Shown here piece after piece: positions 1 through 6,724 of a stretch of DNA of 22,570 nucleotides (position 1 is the first letter of the stretch; every line of letters begins with the position of its first letter). The notes below the pieces were generated by a model, which worked only from the letters and a program-made list of their open reading frames with translations, was not told the DNA's origin and did not search any database. The DNA is from JAYPHU01 sp038127535 (GTDB taxonomy: Bacteria; Pseudomonadota; Alphaproteobacteria; Rhodospirillales; UBA2165). The stretch covers positions 1-22,570 of the forward strand of contig JAYPHU010000042.1 of the NCBI GenBank assembly GCA_038127535.1, given 5' to 3'. A program made the translations under genes and the position numbers.

Positions 1-184
1 GGGACATAGAGAATTGATTCCAGATTCTCCGCCGGGCGTCACCTGTTAATCAGAGCAATTTATCCACAATCTCCATTGTCATCATGCGCGGACCGAGAGG
101 CGAAGCCGAACGTGATCCGCGTACCCACATTGGTGTGTTGTGGATCCACGGGTCACGGCTACGCCGGCCCGCGGATGACGGTAA
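1..184. other. Intergenic region downstream of lolD, no gene seen
   Basis: No credible coding region lies here. The short frames that enter it are out of frame with lolD and have no family-like sequence. It contains a perfect 10-bp palindrome, GTGGATCCAC (140-149). Next to it is an imperfect hairpin at about 149-171, with CGGC/GCCG around a three-base loop and an outer CGGG/CCCG stem. A short inverted repeat GAGAAT/ATTCTC lies at 9-14 and 24-29. None is followed by a T-run in the lolD direction, so I do not call an intrinsic terminator. In related genomes dnaE often follows lolD (recalled, not shown here), so part of this stretch could be the leader of the next gene. Confidence 0.5.
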
Positions 185-865
185 TTATGTGGCCACCAAC
201 ACCCCGTCCTCCAGGCTGACGATCCGGTCCATGCGGCGGGCGAGGTCCGGGTTGTGGGTGGCAATCAGCGCCGCCACTCCCGAATTTCGCACCAGGTCTA
301 CAAGTAAGGCAAAAACATGATCCGCCGTGCCGGGATCCAGATTGCCCGTCGGCTCGTCCGCCAGAAGTAGCTTGGGATAATTCGCCAGAGCTCTGGCGAT
401 CGCTACCCGCTGCTGTTCGCCACCGGAAAGACGCGCCGGGCGATGCCTTGCCCGTTCCGTTAATCCCATGGCCGCCAATAGTTCGTCGGTCCGCGTCCCG
501 GCGGCGCTTTTGGCCCCACGGGCGATCATCTGCGGCATATTAATATTTTCCCGGGCGGTGAATTCTGGGAGCAGGTGATGATGCTGATAGACGAAACCCA
601 ATGTATCCCGCCGGACCTGCGTGCGCTTGTCGTCGGACAGCGACGTAGCATCCTCGCCCAGCACGAGAACCTGCCCAGCCTCGGATTTTTCCAAAAGACC
701 AGCAATCTGCAACAACGTGGATTTTCCTGCGCCGGACGGCCCGACCAGGGCAACGATCTCTCCCGCGGCAATGGACAGATTGATCCCGAGCAGCACCTCC
801 AAACTGACCTCACCCTGGTGGAAGGTCTGCTTCACATTGCGAAGTTCGAGAACAGCGTCGCTCAT
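185..865 (-). CDS. lolD: LolD, ATPase of the lipoprotein-releasing ABC transporter
   Basis: This is the cytoplasmic ATPase that powers release of outer-membrane lipoproteins from the inner membrane to the carrier LolA. The 226-residue protein has all the ABC hallmarks: Walker A GPSGAGKST at 42-50, Q-loop YQHHHLLPEF at 93-102, signature LSGGEQQR at 146-153, Walker B LLLADEP at 166-172 with the catalytic Glu at 171, and the switch His at 204. Length and the phenylalanine/leucine-rich Q-loop fit the LolD/MacB/FtsE group. It starts 3 bp after the lolC stop, with a GAGTAGG ribosome-binding stretch inside the end of lolC, so the two are probably translated together. The adjacent Lol permease is what decides LolD over FtsE or a MacB-type exporter. 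Confidence 0.95.
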   Translation of the reverse strand: MSDAVLELRNVKQTFHQGEVSLEVLLGINLSIAAGEIVALVGPSGAGKSTLLQIAGLLEKSEAGQVLVLGEDATSLSDDKRTQVRRDTLGFVYQHHHLLPEFTARENINMPQMIARGAKSAAGTRTDELLAAMGLTERARHRPARLSGGEQQRVAIARALANYPKLLLADEPTGNLDPGTADHVFALLVDLVRNSGVAALIATHNPDLARRMDRIVSLEDGVLVAT

Positions 866-868
866 GAC

Positions 869-2113
869 CTACTCGTAGCGCAGAGCTTCGACCGGATCGA
901 GCCGCGCAGCCCGCCAAGACGGGTACAAGGTTGCTAGGAACGACAGGCCGAGGCCCATTAACACGACCGTTGTCACCTCGGTGGGATCAACTTCCGCCGG
1001 TAGCTGCGACAGGAAATAAATCTCGGCGGCAAATAGTTCGGTGCCGGTGAGTCCCTGGATCCACTGTCGGATGGTTTCAATATTGGTGGCGAAGGACAGG
1101 CCCAGGACAAAACCGCCGAGCGTCCCGATCACGCCAACGCTTGCCCCGGAAATAAAGAACACCCGCATGATCATGCCGCGGGTCGCGCCCATGGTGCGCA
1201 AAATCGCAATATCCCTGCCCTTGTCCTTCACCAGCATGATCAGGCTGGAGATAATATTAAACGCAGCGACCACGATGATCAGGGTCAGGATCAGGAACAT
1301 AACGTTACGTTCCACCTGAATTGCGTTGAAGAAGCTGGAATTGGTCTGCTGCCAGTCAAACACCCGGATCGGTTTCTTGACGGTCTTGTAAACATCAGCC
1401 GCCCGCGCCTTCGCGTCGTCCGCCTTGGTGATTAGGACATCCAAATAGTTCACCCCGCCGGGGATTTGGAAATACCGCTGCGCCGCCTCCAAGGGCATGA
1501 AGACGATGCTGGAATCGTATTCGTGCATGCCGACGTTGAATAGCGCCACCACCTTATAGCCGCGCATGCGCGGCACGGTGCCGAAGACAGTCACACCCCC
1601 CTTGGGTGATATCAGGGTGATCTGATCCCCCACCCGGATATTCATGCTGCGGGCGAGCCGATTACCGATCAGCACACTGTCCTGACCCTTAAAATTCGCC
1701 AAACTCCCCGTGAGGATATTGTCGGCAATGATCTCCCGGTCGCGCAGGTCCTGGGGTTTTAATCCTCGAACCAAAACGCCTTTGGCCTGACCGTTGGCAG
1801 TCGCCATGACCTGACCTTCGATCATTGGGGTGACCTTGACCACGCCATTCACGGTCGCAACCTCTTTGGCCAGGGCGTCATATCCCGTCAGGTCGCGGGT
1901 CTCCCCATAGATGCTGAGATGCCCGTTGATGCCGAGGATGCGGGTCAGCAGTTCCTGACGGAAGCCATTCATGACCGACATGACGATGATCAAGGTGGCG
2001 ACGCCCAAGGCAATGCCGAGTAGCGAGAACCAGGCGATGACCGATATAAAGCCCTCCTGACGGCGCGCCCGCAAATAGCGCATGGCCACCATCCATTCGA
2101 AGGCGGAAAACAT
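869..2113 (-). CDS. lolC: LolC/LolE-family permease (probably LolF-like)
   Basis: Inner-membrane permease that works with LolD to extract lipoproteins and hand them to LolA. The 414-residue protein has the family layout. An N-terminal helix lies at about 22-48. A large periplasmic MacB-type domain follows at about 50-265 and includes VFDWQQTN at 251-258. An FtsX domain then has three helices at about 271-295, 317-342 and 381-398. The C-terminus ends in the typical YPSWRAARLDPVEALRYE. The coupling region GRDIAILRTMGATRG (299-313) should contact LolD. It begins 6 bp after the proS stop and ends 3 bp before lolD. Only one permease gene is present; gamma-proteobacteria such as E. coli have lolC and lolE on either side of lolD. 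A homodimeric LolF-type transporter is therefore likely (inference). Confidence 0.93.
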   Translation of the reverse strand: MFSAFEWMVAMRYLRARRQEGFISVIAWFSLLGIALGVATLIIVMSVMNGFRQELLTRILGINGHLSIYGETRDLTGYDALAKEVATVNGVVKVTPMIEGQVMATANGQAKGVLVRGLKPQDLRDREIIADNILTGSLANFKGQDSVLIGNRLARSMNIRVGDQITLISPKGGVTVFGTVPRMRGYKVVALFNVGMHEYDSSIVFMPLEAAQRYFQIPGGVNYLDVLITKADDAKARAADVYKTVKKPIRVFDWQQTNSSFFNAIQVERNVMFLILTLIIVVAAFNIISSLIMLVKDKGRDIAILRTMGATRGMIMRVFFISGASVGVIGTLGGFVLGLSFATNIETIRQWIQGLTGTELFAAEIYFLSQLPAEVDPTEVTTVVLMGLGLSFLATLYPSWRAARLDPVEALRYE

Positions 2114-2119
2114 GCCGCC

Positions 2120-3433
2120 CTACCCGTTCAGCTTGTTGAGAGCGGCATCTACGGACAATTCTTCCTTTTCGCCCGTCGCCCGGTATTTGAGCTCGACGAC
2201 ACCGTTTTCCAATCCGCGCGGGCCGACCACCAACTGCCAGGGCAGCCCGATCAGGTCCATGTTGGCGAACTTGACGCCGGCGCGTTCATCCCGCTCGTCA
2301 TAAAGGACATCCTTGCCGGCGTTTTGCAGTTTTGCGTAAAGGTCTTCGCAGGCAAGGTCGCACGCCTCATCGCCGGACCTGAGATTAATCAGGCCAACGT
2401 CGAACGGCGCCACCGGCTCGGGCCAAATAATGCCGTCGTCGTCATGAGACGCCTCGATGATACCACCGACCAGCCGGGACACACCAATGCCGTAGGACCC
2501 CATTTCCACCGGCACAGCATTGCCGTCAGGCCCGGCTACTACGGCGCGCATGGCCTTGGAATACTTGGTGCCGAAATAGAAAATATGCCCGACCTCGATC
2601 CCGCGCGCCGACACCAGATCATCGCCCAATGCCTCGTGCTCGGCCGGGTCCTGTTTTTCATCAGTCGCGGCGTAGAGCGATGTCCATTTTTCCACGATGG
2701 GCTGCAAATCGGCGTCATAATCGATGTCGTCGCCGGGTGTGTCGAAATCGAGGATATCCTTGTGGCAGAACACTTCGGACTCTCCAGTCTCCGCCAGGAT
2801 CAGGAACTCATGGCTCATGTCCCCGCCGATGGGGCCGGATTCCGCTTTCATCGGGATCGCTTTTAGCCCCATGCGTGCAAAGGTGCGCAGGTAGGCAACG
2901 AAGCTCCGGTTATAGGCCCGCTTGGCGCCGTCGAAATCCAGATCAAAGGAATAGCTGTCCTTCATCAGGAATTCCCGGCCGCGCATGATCCCGAACCGGG
3001 GCCGGACTTCGTCCCGGAATTTCCATTGCATGTGATAGAGAATTTTCGGCAGGTCCTTGTAGCTGCGGACAGAGTCCCGGACTATTTCCGTAATCAGCTC
3101 CTCATTGGTCGGACCATAGAGCATCTCCCGGTCATGCCGGTCGGTGATGCGCAGCATCTCTTTGCCGTAGTCATCGTAGCGGCCACTTTCCCGCCAAATC
3201 TCCGCCGGCTGGATGGTCGGCATCAGCAATTCCTGGCAGCCTGCCCTGTCCATTTCCTCCCGGACGATTTGCTCGATCTTCTTGAGAACCCGATAGCCCA
3301 AAGGCAGCCATGAATAGATGCCCGCGCTTGATTGCCGGATCATGCCGGCGCGCAGCATATATCTGTGCGACACGATCTGCGCCTCGTTGGGATTTTCCTT
3401 GAGGGTCGGGAGAAAAAACTGTGACAGACGCAT
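2120..3433 (-). CDS. proS: Prolyl-tRNA synthetase, short form
   Basis: Class II aminoacyl-tRNA synthetase that charges tRNA-Pro with proline. The 437-residue protein shows motif 1 in the N-terminal 70 residues (RQSSAGIYSWLPLG), the proline-binding loop GPTNEE at 107-112, motif 2 with FRDEVRPRFGIMRGREF at 139-155, motif 3 GIGVSRLVGGIIE at 315-327, and an anticodon-binding domain from about 343 to the end. The region between motifs 2 and 3 is only about 160 residues, too short for the editing (INS) domain found in E. coli ProRS. Lack of this domain is typical of alphaproteobacteria, so Ala-tRNA-Pro clearing would need a separate enzyme encoded elsewhere (established for the family; not visible here). 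A candidate SD, AAGGA, lies about 11 bp before the ATG. It is the first gene of a tight proS-lolC-lolD cluster. Confidence 0.97.
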   Translation of the reverse strand: MRLSQFFLPTLKENPNEAQIVSHRYMLRAGMIRQSSAGIYSWLPLGYRVLKKIEQIVREEMDRAGCQELLMPTIQPAEIWRESGRYDDYGKEMLRITDRHDREMLYGPTNEELITEIVRDSVRSYKDLPKILYHMQWKFRDEVRPRFGIMRGREFLMKDSYSFDLDFDGAKRAYNRSFVAYLRTFARMGLKAIPMKAESGPIGGDMSHEFLILAETGESEVFCHKDILDFDTPGDDIDYDADLQPIVEKWTSLYAATDEKQDPAEHEALGDDLVSARGIEVGHIFYFGTKYSKAMRAVVAGPDGNAVPVEMGSYGIGVSRLVGGIIEASHDDDGIIWPEPVAPFDVGLINLRSGDEACDLACEDLYAKLQNAGKDVLYDERDERAGVKFANMDLIGLPWQLVVGPRGLENGVVELKYRATGEKEELSVDAALNKLNG

Positions 3434-3527
3434 GCGGCCCGCAATCCTTATTGTAGATTAAATGCCTTCAATGGCGGGGACTGTAGAAAATGGCCGCACC
3501 AATGTCCATCGCGCTTGTCACCCAAGC
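3434..3527 (-). promoter_or_regulatory. Leader region of proS; possible promoter
   Basis: This 94-bp gap is one of the two largest between genes in the window and is somewhat AT-rich near proS, so a promoter for proS-lolC-lolD could lie here. Reading toward proS there is a TACAAT hexamer about 20 bp before the ATG that resembles a -10 box, but no good -35 lies 16-18 bp upstream of it. I therefore mark only the region and do not assert a defined promoter. Confidence 0.25.
3513..3527 (-). terminator. Small perfect hairpin after the frameshifted gene
   Basis: Directly after the in-family stop codon at 3528-3530 the minus strand reads GCTTG-GGTGA-CAAGC, a perfect 5-bp stem with a 5-base loop. 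There is no T-tract after it, so it is at best a weak or Rho-assisted end, and it may be chance. Confidence 0.2.
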
Positions 3528-4099
3528 TTAACCCTCGCCGAGTAAAGCGCGGCAGTTGTCCAGCGTTTTCGAATGTTCCGTATTGCCGAGCGGTTTCCCA
3601 TTAAAGGTCAGCCGGCCGCTGGTGATACTGTATTTGACTTTACCGACCACCCCGTCGCCCAGGTTTGCGCTCACATTTGCCGCGGACTGATGGGCCGACA
3701 CGTTGACGGCGCTGGCCGCGCTTTTAGCGGACGTCGCGCTGTGTTGGCCGCACTTGCAGCTGTCTTAGCCTTATCCGCTGCGATGGCGGCAGTGCTAGCG
3801 GCTTTCGCATCGGCCTCGAGCTTTCCGAGGAAATTGCGAATATCGAACTTCACATCGAAGGAAATTGTGTCAGGGATATTTAACCGGCTGCCACTGCTCA
3901 AATCTGCAGGGGCGACGCGCTTGCCCTGGACATCCACGCCCGGGCGGTAAGTCGGGTCCAGCTTGTCGTGACGGCGGATGATGCGCTGGCAGTCCTTCTT
4001 GGAAATCTCCATGCGGTAGGATTGCGCAGAACCTTCGGCCGGGTATGCCGCAGCCACGACCGCACCCGAAACAACCAGTGATAAAATTCGGATATCCAT
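3528..4099 (-). pseudogene. Secreted Ala/Lys-rich protein of unknown function, frameshifted
   Basis: I do not recognise a named family. The gene starts at an ATG (4097-4099) behind a strong SD, AAGGAGGA, with an 8-bp spacer. A signal peptide of about 25 residues ends near GSAQS, so the product should be periplasmic or secreted. Residues 28-95 include YRPGVDVQGKRVAPADL. An alanine/lysine/serine-rich segment that looks helical follows. The starting frame then turns into Arg/Pro-rich sequence and stops at 3671. From about 3737 another frame continues the alanine pattern (ATSAKSAASAVNVSAHQSAA). It then gives a sensible C-terminus (GKVKYSITSGRLTFNGKPLG, ending LDNCRALLGEG) and stops at 3528-3530. 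One missing base in GCGCG (3735-3739) would explain it. The repaired protein would have about 190 residues and two cysteines (37 and about 183). Real pseudogene and sequencing error cannot be told apart here. Confidence 0.7.
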
Positions 4100-4140
4100 G
4101 GAAGCTGTCCTCCTTCAGGATTACAGCAAAACTCTACCTC

Positions 4141-4166
4141 GCATCAGATGAACGAACGGTTGATGC
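4141..4166 (-). other. Inverted repeat just after tag
   Basis: The minus strand reads GCATCA, 14 bases, then TGATGC, beginning right after the tag stop codon. A short TTTT follows about 8 bp later. This could be a weak terminator or attenuator between tag and the secreted-protein gene, but the 6-bp stem and wide loop make chance equally possible. Confidence 0.2.
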
Positions 4167-4703
4167 TCAATCTTTGCACCAAGCCGGCTTCAATTGGATG
4201 ATCTTACCGTACACGGGGCATTCCTCGGTGTGGGCGCCCGGCAAATAGCCGATGCTCATCAGAAACTCGTTGACGATCTCGCCGCCGGTAAACTTGAAGG
4301 TCCGCTTGAAGAGTTTCACCCACTCCTCTTTCGTCAAGGGATGCTGGGCATCAATCCATTTGGCGAAACTGCCGTGAGATTCCTGAATCGCCATAATCGT
4401 CCGGGCGTTGTCGATGGTTGCATCAATCTTGCGCCGATTACGGATGATGGAGCTGTCAATGACCAACCGTTCCTTATCCACCTCATCAAAAGCGGCAACC
4501 CGATCAATACAGAAATTTTCGAAAGCGATGCGAAATCCTTCGCGTTTTTTCAGGACGATCAGCCAAGACAGGCCAGCCTGAAAAATTTCAAGCGTCAGAC
4601 GCTCGAACAACTCGTTATCGTTGTTGATGGGAAAACCGTATTCCTTGTCATGGTAGGGCCCATGAAAGGGATGGCCGGTGGCGGATTGGCAGTAACTCGA
4701 CAT
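4167..4703 (-). CDS. tag: DNA-3-methyladenine glycosylase I (Tag)
   Basis: Base-excision repair enzyme that removes 3-methyladenine from alkylated DNA. The 178-residue protein matches Tag along its length: YHDKEYG at 17-23, LFERLTLEIFQAGLSW at 32-47 with Glu39 and Trp47 in the base pocket, LKKREGFRIAFENF at 51-64, and IIRNRRKIDATIDNA at 86-100. The expected zinc ligands are all present: Cys5, His18, His158 and Cys162, matching the Cys/His...His/Cys set of E. coli Tag. The last pair sits in GAHTEECPVY. The start is set by Cys5; the SD before the ATG is weak. GC, hand-counted over 4261-4680, is about 50%, against roughly 62-68% in sampled lines of proS, nuoL and nuoG. That suggests later arrival or different selection. 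Confidence 0.92.
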   Translation of the reverse strand: MSSYCQSATGHPFHGPYHDKEYGFPINNDNELFERLTLEIFQAGLSWLIVLKKREGFRIAFENFCIDRVAAFDEVDKERLVIDSSIIRNRRKIDATIDNARTIMAIQESHGSFAKWIDAQHPLTKEEWVKLFKRTFKFTGGEIVNEFLMSIGYLPGAHTEECPVYGKIIQLKPAWCKD

Positions 4704-4789
4704 GATACTCGACTACATAAACGCTAATTGATAGTGGACCGCAAACACCTATTAGCCAACCCCAAAGTTAGATAATTTCCTTTTGGTGC
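4704..4789 (-). promoter_or_regulatory. AT-rich gap before tag with a weak candidate promoter
   Basis: The 86-bp gap separates tag from the DUF1467 gene, in contrast to the tight packing upstream. Reading toward tag, TTGGCT (4759-4754) and CACTAT (4736-4731) are 17 bp apart and could be -35 and -10 boxes, with a leader of about 20 bases. They match the sigma-70 consensus at only four and three of six positions, so the call is tentative. Confidence 0.22.
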
Positions 4790-5050
4790 CTAGTTCACAG
4801 ATCGGTTAGAAGGTTTGAAATCCTCAATGGTAATCAGGTCGAAGGCATCCACCATATAAATCGCCAGCCAGACGACGAAAGCGACGACAGTATTGATCGT
4901 CATCTTGATCAGAATTCGGGATTTGTCGGGCGCGCCGGGATCATGCCCCTCTTCTACGTCGTCCTGCCGCTTGATCCCAAAGGGTAAGACCGTAAACAAG
5001 GTGATCCACCAAACGATAAAATAGACGGCTAAGCCGGTGATTAGTCCCAT
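4790..5050 (-). CDS. DUF1467 family two-helix membrane protein
   Basis: Small inner-membrane protein of 86 residues. The first hydrophobic helix (about 3-25) carries YFIVWWITLFTVLPFG, which I recognise as the hallmark of the alphaproteobacterial DUF1467 family. A charged loop (about 26-45, KRQDDVEEGHDPGAPDKSR) follows, then a second helix (about 47-68) and a short polar tail. The function is unknown. It starts 3 bp after the rnj stop, with an AAGGG SD at the end of rnj, so it is probably co-translated with rnj and belongs to the end of the nuo-birA-coaX-rnj unit. Nothing in the sequence points to a catalytic role; a helper for a membrane complex is only a guess. Confidence 0.85.
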   Translation of the reverse strand: MGLITGLAVYFIVWWITLFTVLPFGIKRQDDVEEGHDPGAPDKSRILIKMTINTVVAFVVWLAIYMVDAFDLITIEDFKPSNRSVN

Positions 5051-5053
5051 TAT

Positions 5054-6724
5054 CTAAACCCTTACTACATGGACGGTAACTAGGGGACGTTTCCCCACGT
5101 TCTCCCGAAATTCCCGGCGTATTGCAATGCGGGAGGCTTCCGCCACGGCATCATCGTCGCCCAGCTCTTCTTCGCTCAACACGTCGAGCGCTTCATCAAT
5201 TCTCTCGGTCAGCATTGCCAGGATATAAGGCTCTTCTTCGTCATCGATCAACGCGTGCGCCGTCAGTTTGGGCTCTCCGACGATGTTGCCACCATCATCC
5301 AGGACCAAGGTCAGAACCGCGCTGCCATTGTAAATGATGCGGGATCGGTCCCGGACCACGTCGCCCTCCATGGGATGCAGCCGGTTTCCCTCCAAGGCAA
5401 ATCGCCCAACCTCGACCTCATCAATAATGCCGGCGGTGTCCGGGGCAAGCTTCACCATGGAACCATTTTGCACCAGGATGGTTTCGGGCACCTGACAGTC
5501 CTTGGCCAGTTCAACATGCTTCAGCAGGTGCCGGGGCTCTCCATGGACCGGAATAGCTATCCGGGGGCGGACCATCTGATACATCTTCACCAGTTCGTCC
5601 CGCGCCGGATGGCCGGACACGTGCACATTGCCGTTGTGATCGTTGATCACGTCGATCCCTTTGAGCGCCAGCCGGTTTTGCAATCTGCCGATGGCCAATT
5701 CATTGCCGGGGATGTGCCGGGACGAAAAAATCACCGTGTCCCCCTCACCCAGTTCCACGTCGCGATGATCACCGGCGGCGATCCGGGTAAGAGCAGCGCG
5801 GGGTTCGCCCTGGCTGCCCGTGCAGATATAGAGTACATCGCTGTCATCCAGGCTGGCCGCCTCATGCGGTTCCAGGAACGCCGGCAAATCGCTGAGGTAG
5901 CCGGTTTCTCGCGCGGCGGCATTCATCCGCCACAGGGACCGGCCGACCAGAGAGACCGCTCGGCCATTGGCCGTCGCCGCATCAAAGATGGTTTTCAGTC
6001 TGGCCACGTTCGAGGCAAAACACGCAACCGCCACCTTCCCTCTGCATTTCCCGATAAGTTCGGTGAGGTGGGACAGAAGTGAAGACTCAGAACCCGACGT
6101 GCCATCCACAAATACATTGGTGGAATCGCCGATCAACGCCAGAACGCCCTCTTCCCCTAGCGCCTTCAAGCCGTCCATGTCCGTGACGTCGCCGATCACC
6201 GGGTCAGGATCGAACTTCCAATCGCCAGTATGGAATATGGTGCCAAGCGGCGTGCGAACGGCGATGGCATTTGGTTCCGGCATGGAATGGGTGAGGGTCA
6301 TAAACTCAATGGAATACGGTCCCACGTCGAACTTTCCCTGCAGCGGCACTTCAATGATTTCGACATTGGGGTCCTCGCCGTCCCACTCAAGTTTCTTCCG
6401 CAACAGCGCCGCCGTAAACGGCGTCGCATAAACCGGACACCGGAGCCGCCCCCACAGATAGGGCACTGCGCCCAAGTGATCCTCATGCCCGTGGGTCAGG
6501 ACGATGCCCTTCAGCCGCTTACGATTGGCCTCGATAAACTGCGGATCGGGCACGATCACATCCACGCCCGGCGTTGAATCGTCGCCGAAGGTGATCCCCA
6601 TATCGATGATGAGCCAATCCCGGTCGTCGGGCGGGCCGAAACCGTAGACATTGAAATTCATGCCTATCTCCTCCGTTCCGCCCAAAGGAACGAATATCAG
6701 CTCATTATCGGTTGAGTTAGGCAT
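5054..6724 (-). CDS. rnj: Ribonuclease J
   Basis: Metallo-beta-lactamase/beta-CASP ribonuclease with 5'-3' exo- and endonuclease activity, involved in rRNA 5'-end maturation and mRNA decay. With the chosen start the protein has 556 residues, the usual length. Metal-binding motifs are HGHEDH (78-83), His145 in LTHSMPEP, Asp168 in HTGDWK, and His394 in PVHGEPRHL. The beta-CASP domain holds GDSTN (199-203) and SGHPARDEL (370-378), and a C-terminal domain follows from about 450. An in-frame ATG 57 bp further upstream (6779-6781) exists, but the added residues are not family-like. The start at 6722-6724 overlaps the coaX stop by 8 bp and leads straight into the conserved ELIFVPLGGTEEIGMN. No clear SD is visible, so translation is probably coupled to coaX. 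Confidence 0.95.
   Translation of the reverse strand: MPNSTDNELIFVPLGGTEEIGMNFNVYGFGPPDDRDWLIIDMGITFGDDSTPGVDVIVPDPQFIEANRKRLKGIVLTHGHEDHLGAVPYLWGRLRCPVYATPFTAALLRKKLEWDGEDPNVEIIEVPLQGKFDVGPYSIEFMTLTHSMPEPNAIAVRTPLGTIFHTGDWKFDPDPVIGDVTDMDGLKALGEEGVLALIGDSTNVFVDGTSGSESSLLSHLTELIGKCRGKVAVACFASNVARLKTIFDAATANGRAVSLVGRSLWRMNAAARETGYLSDLPAFLEPHEAASLDDSDVLYICTGSQGEPRAALTRIAAGDHRDVELGEGDTVIFSSRHIPGNELAIGRLQNRLALKGIDVINDHNGNVHVSGHPARDELVKMYQMVRPRIAIPVHGEPRHLLKHVELAKDCQVPETILVQNGSMVKLAPDTAGIIDEVEVGRFALEGNRLHPMEGDVVRDRSRIIYNGSAVLTLVLDDGGNIVGEPKLTAHALIDDEEEPYILAMLTERIDEALDVLSEEELGDDDAVAEASRIAIRREFRENVGKRPLVTVHVVRV

Noticed and set aside
185..865. LolD read as FtsE or a MacB-type exporter ATPase
   Set aside because: The motifs alone allow it, but the gene is 3 bp from a LolC/E-type permease with the typical C-terminus, so LolD is the better call.
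3735..3741. Programmed ribosomal frameshift in the secreted-protein gene
   Set aside because: The site ACAGCGCGACG has no slippery heptamer, no homopolymer and no evident downstream structure, so mutation or sequencing error is simpler.
3573..3950. Plus-strand frame of 125 codons with an alanine/leucine-rich stretch that could pass for a membrane helix
   Set aside because: The alanine richness is the reverse reading of the repetitive core of the secreted-protein gene. The minus strand has the strong SD, signal peptide and domain-like ends.
5255..6082. 275-codon open frame on the plus strand
   Set aside because: Antisense of rnj, whose catalytic residues are all intact on the other strand.
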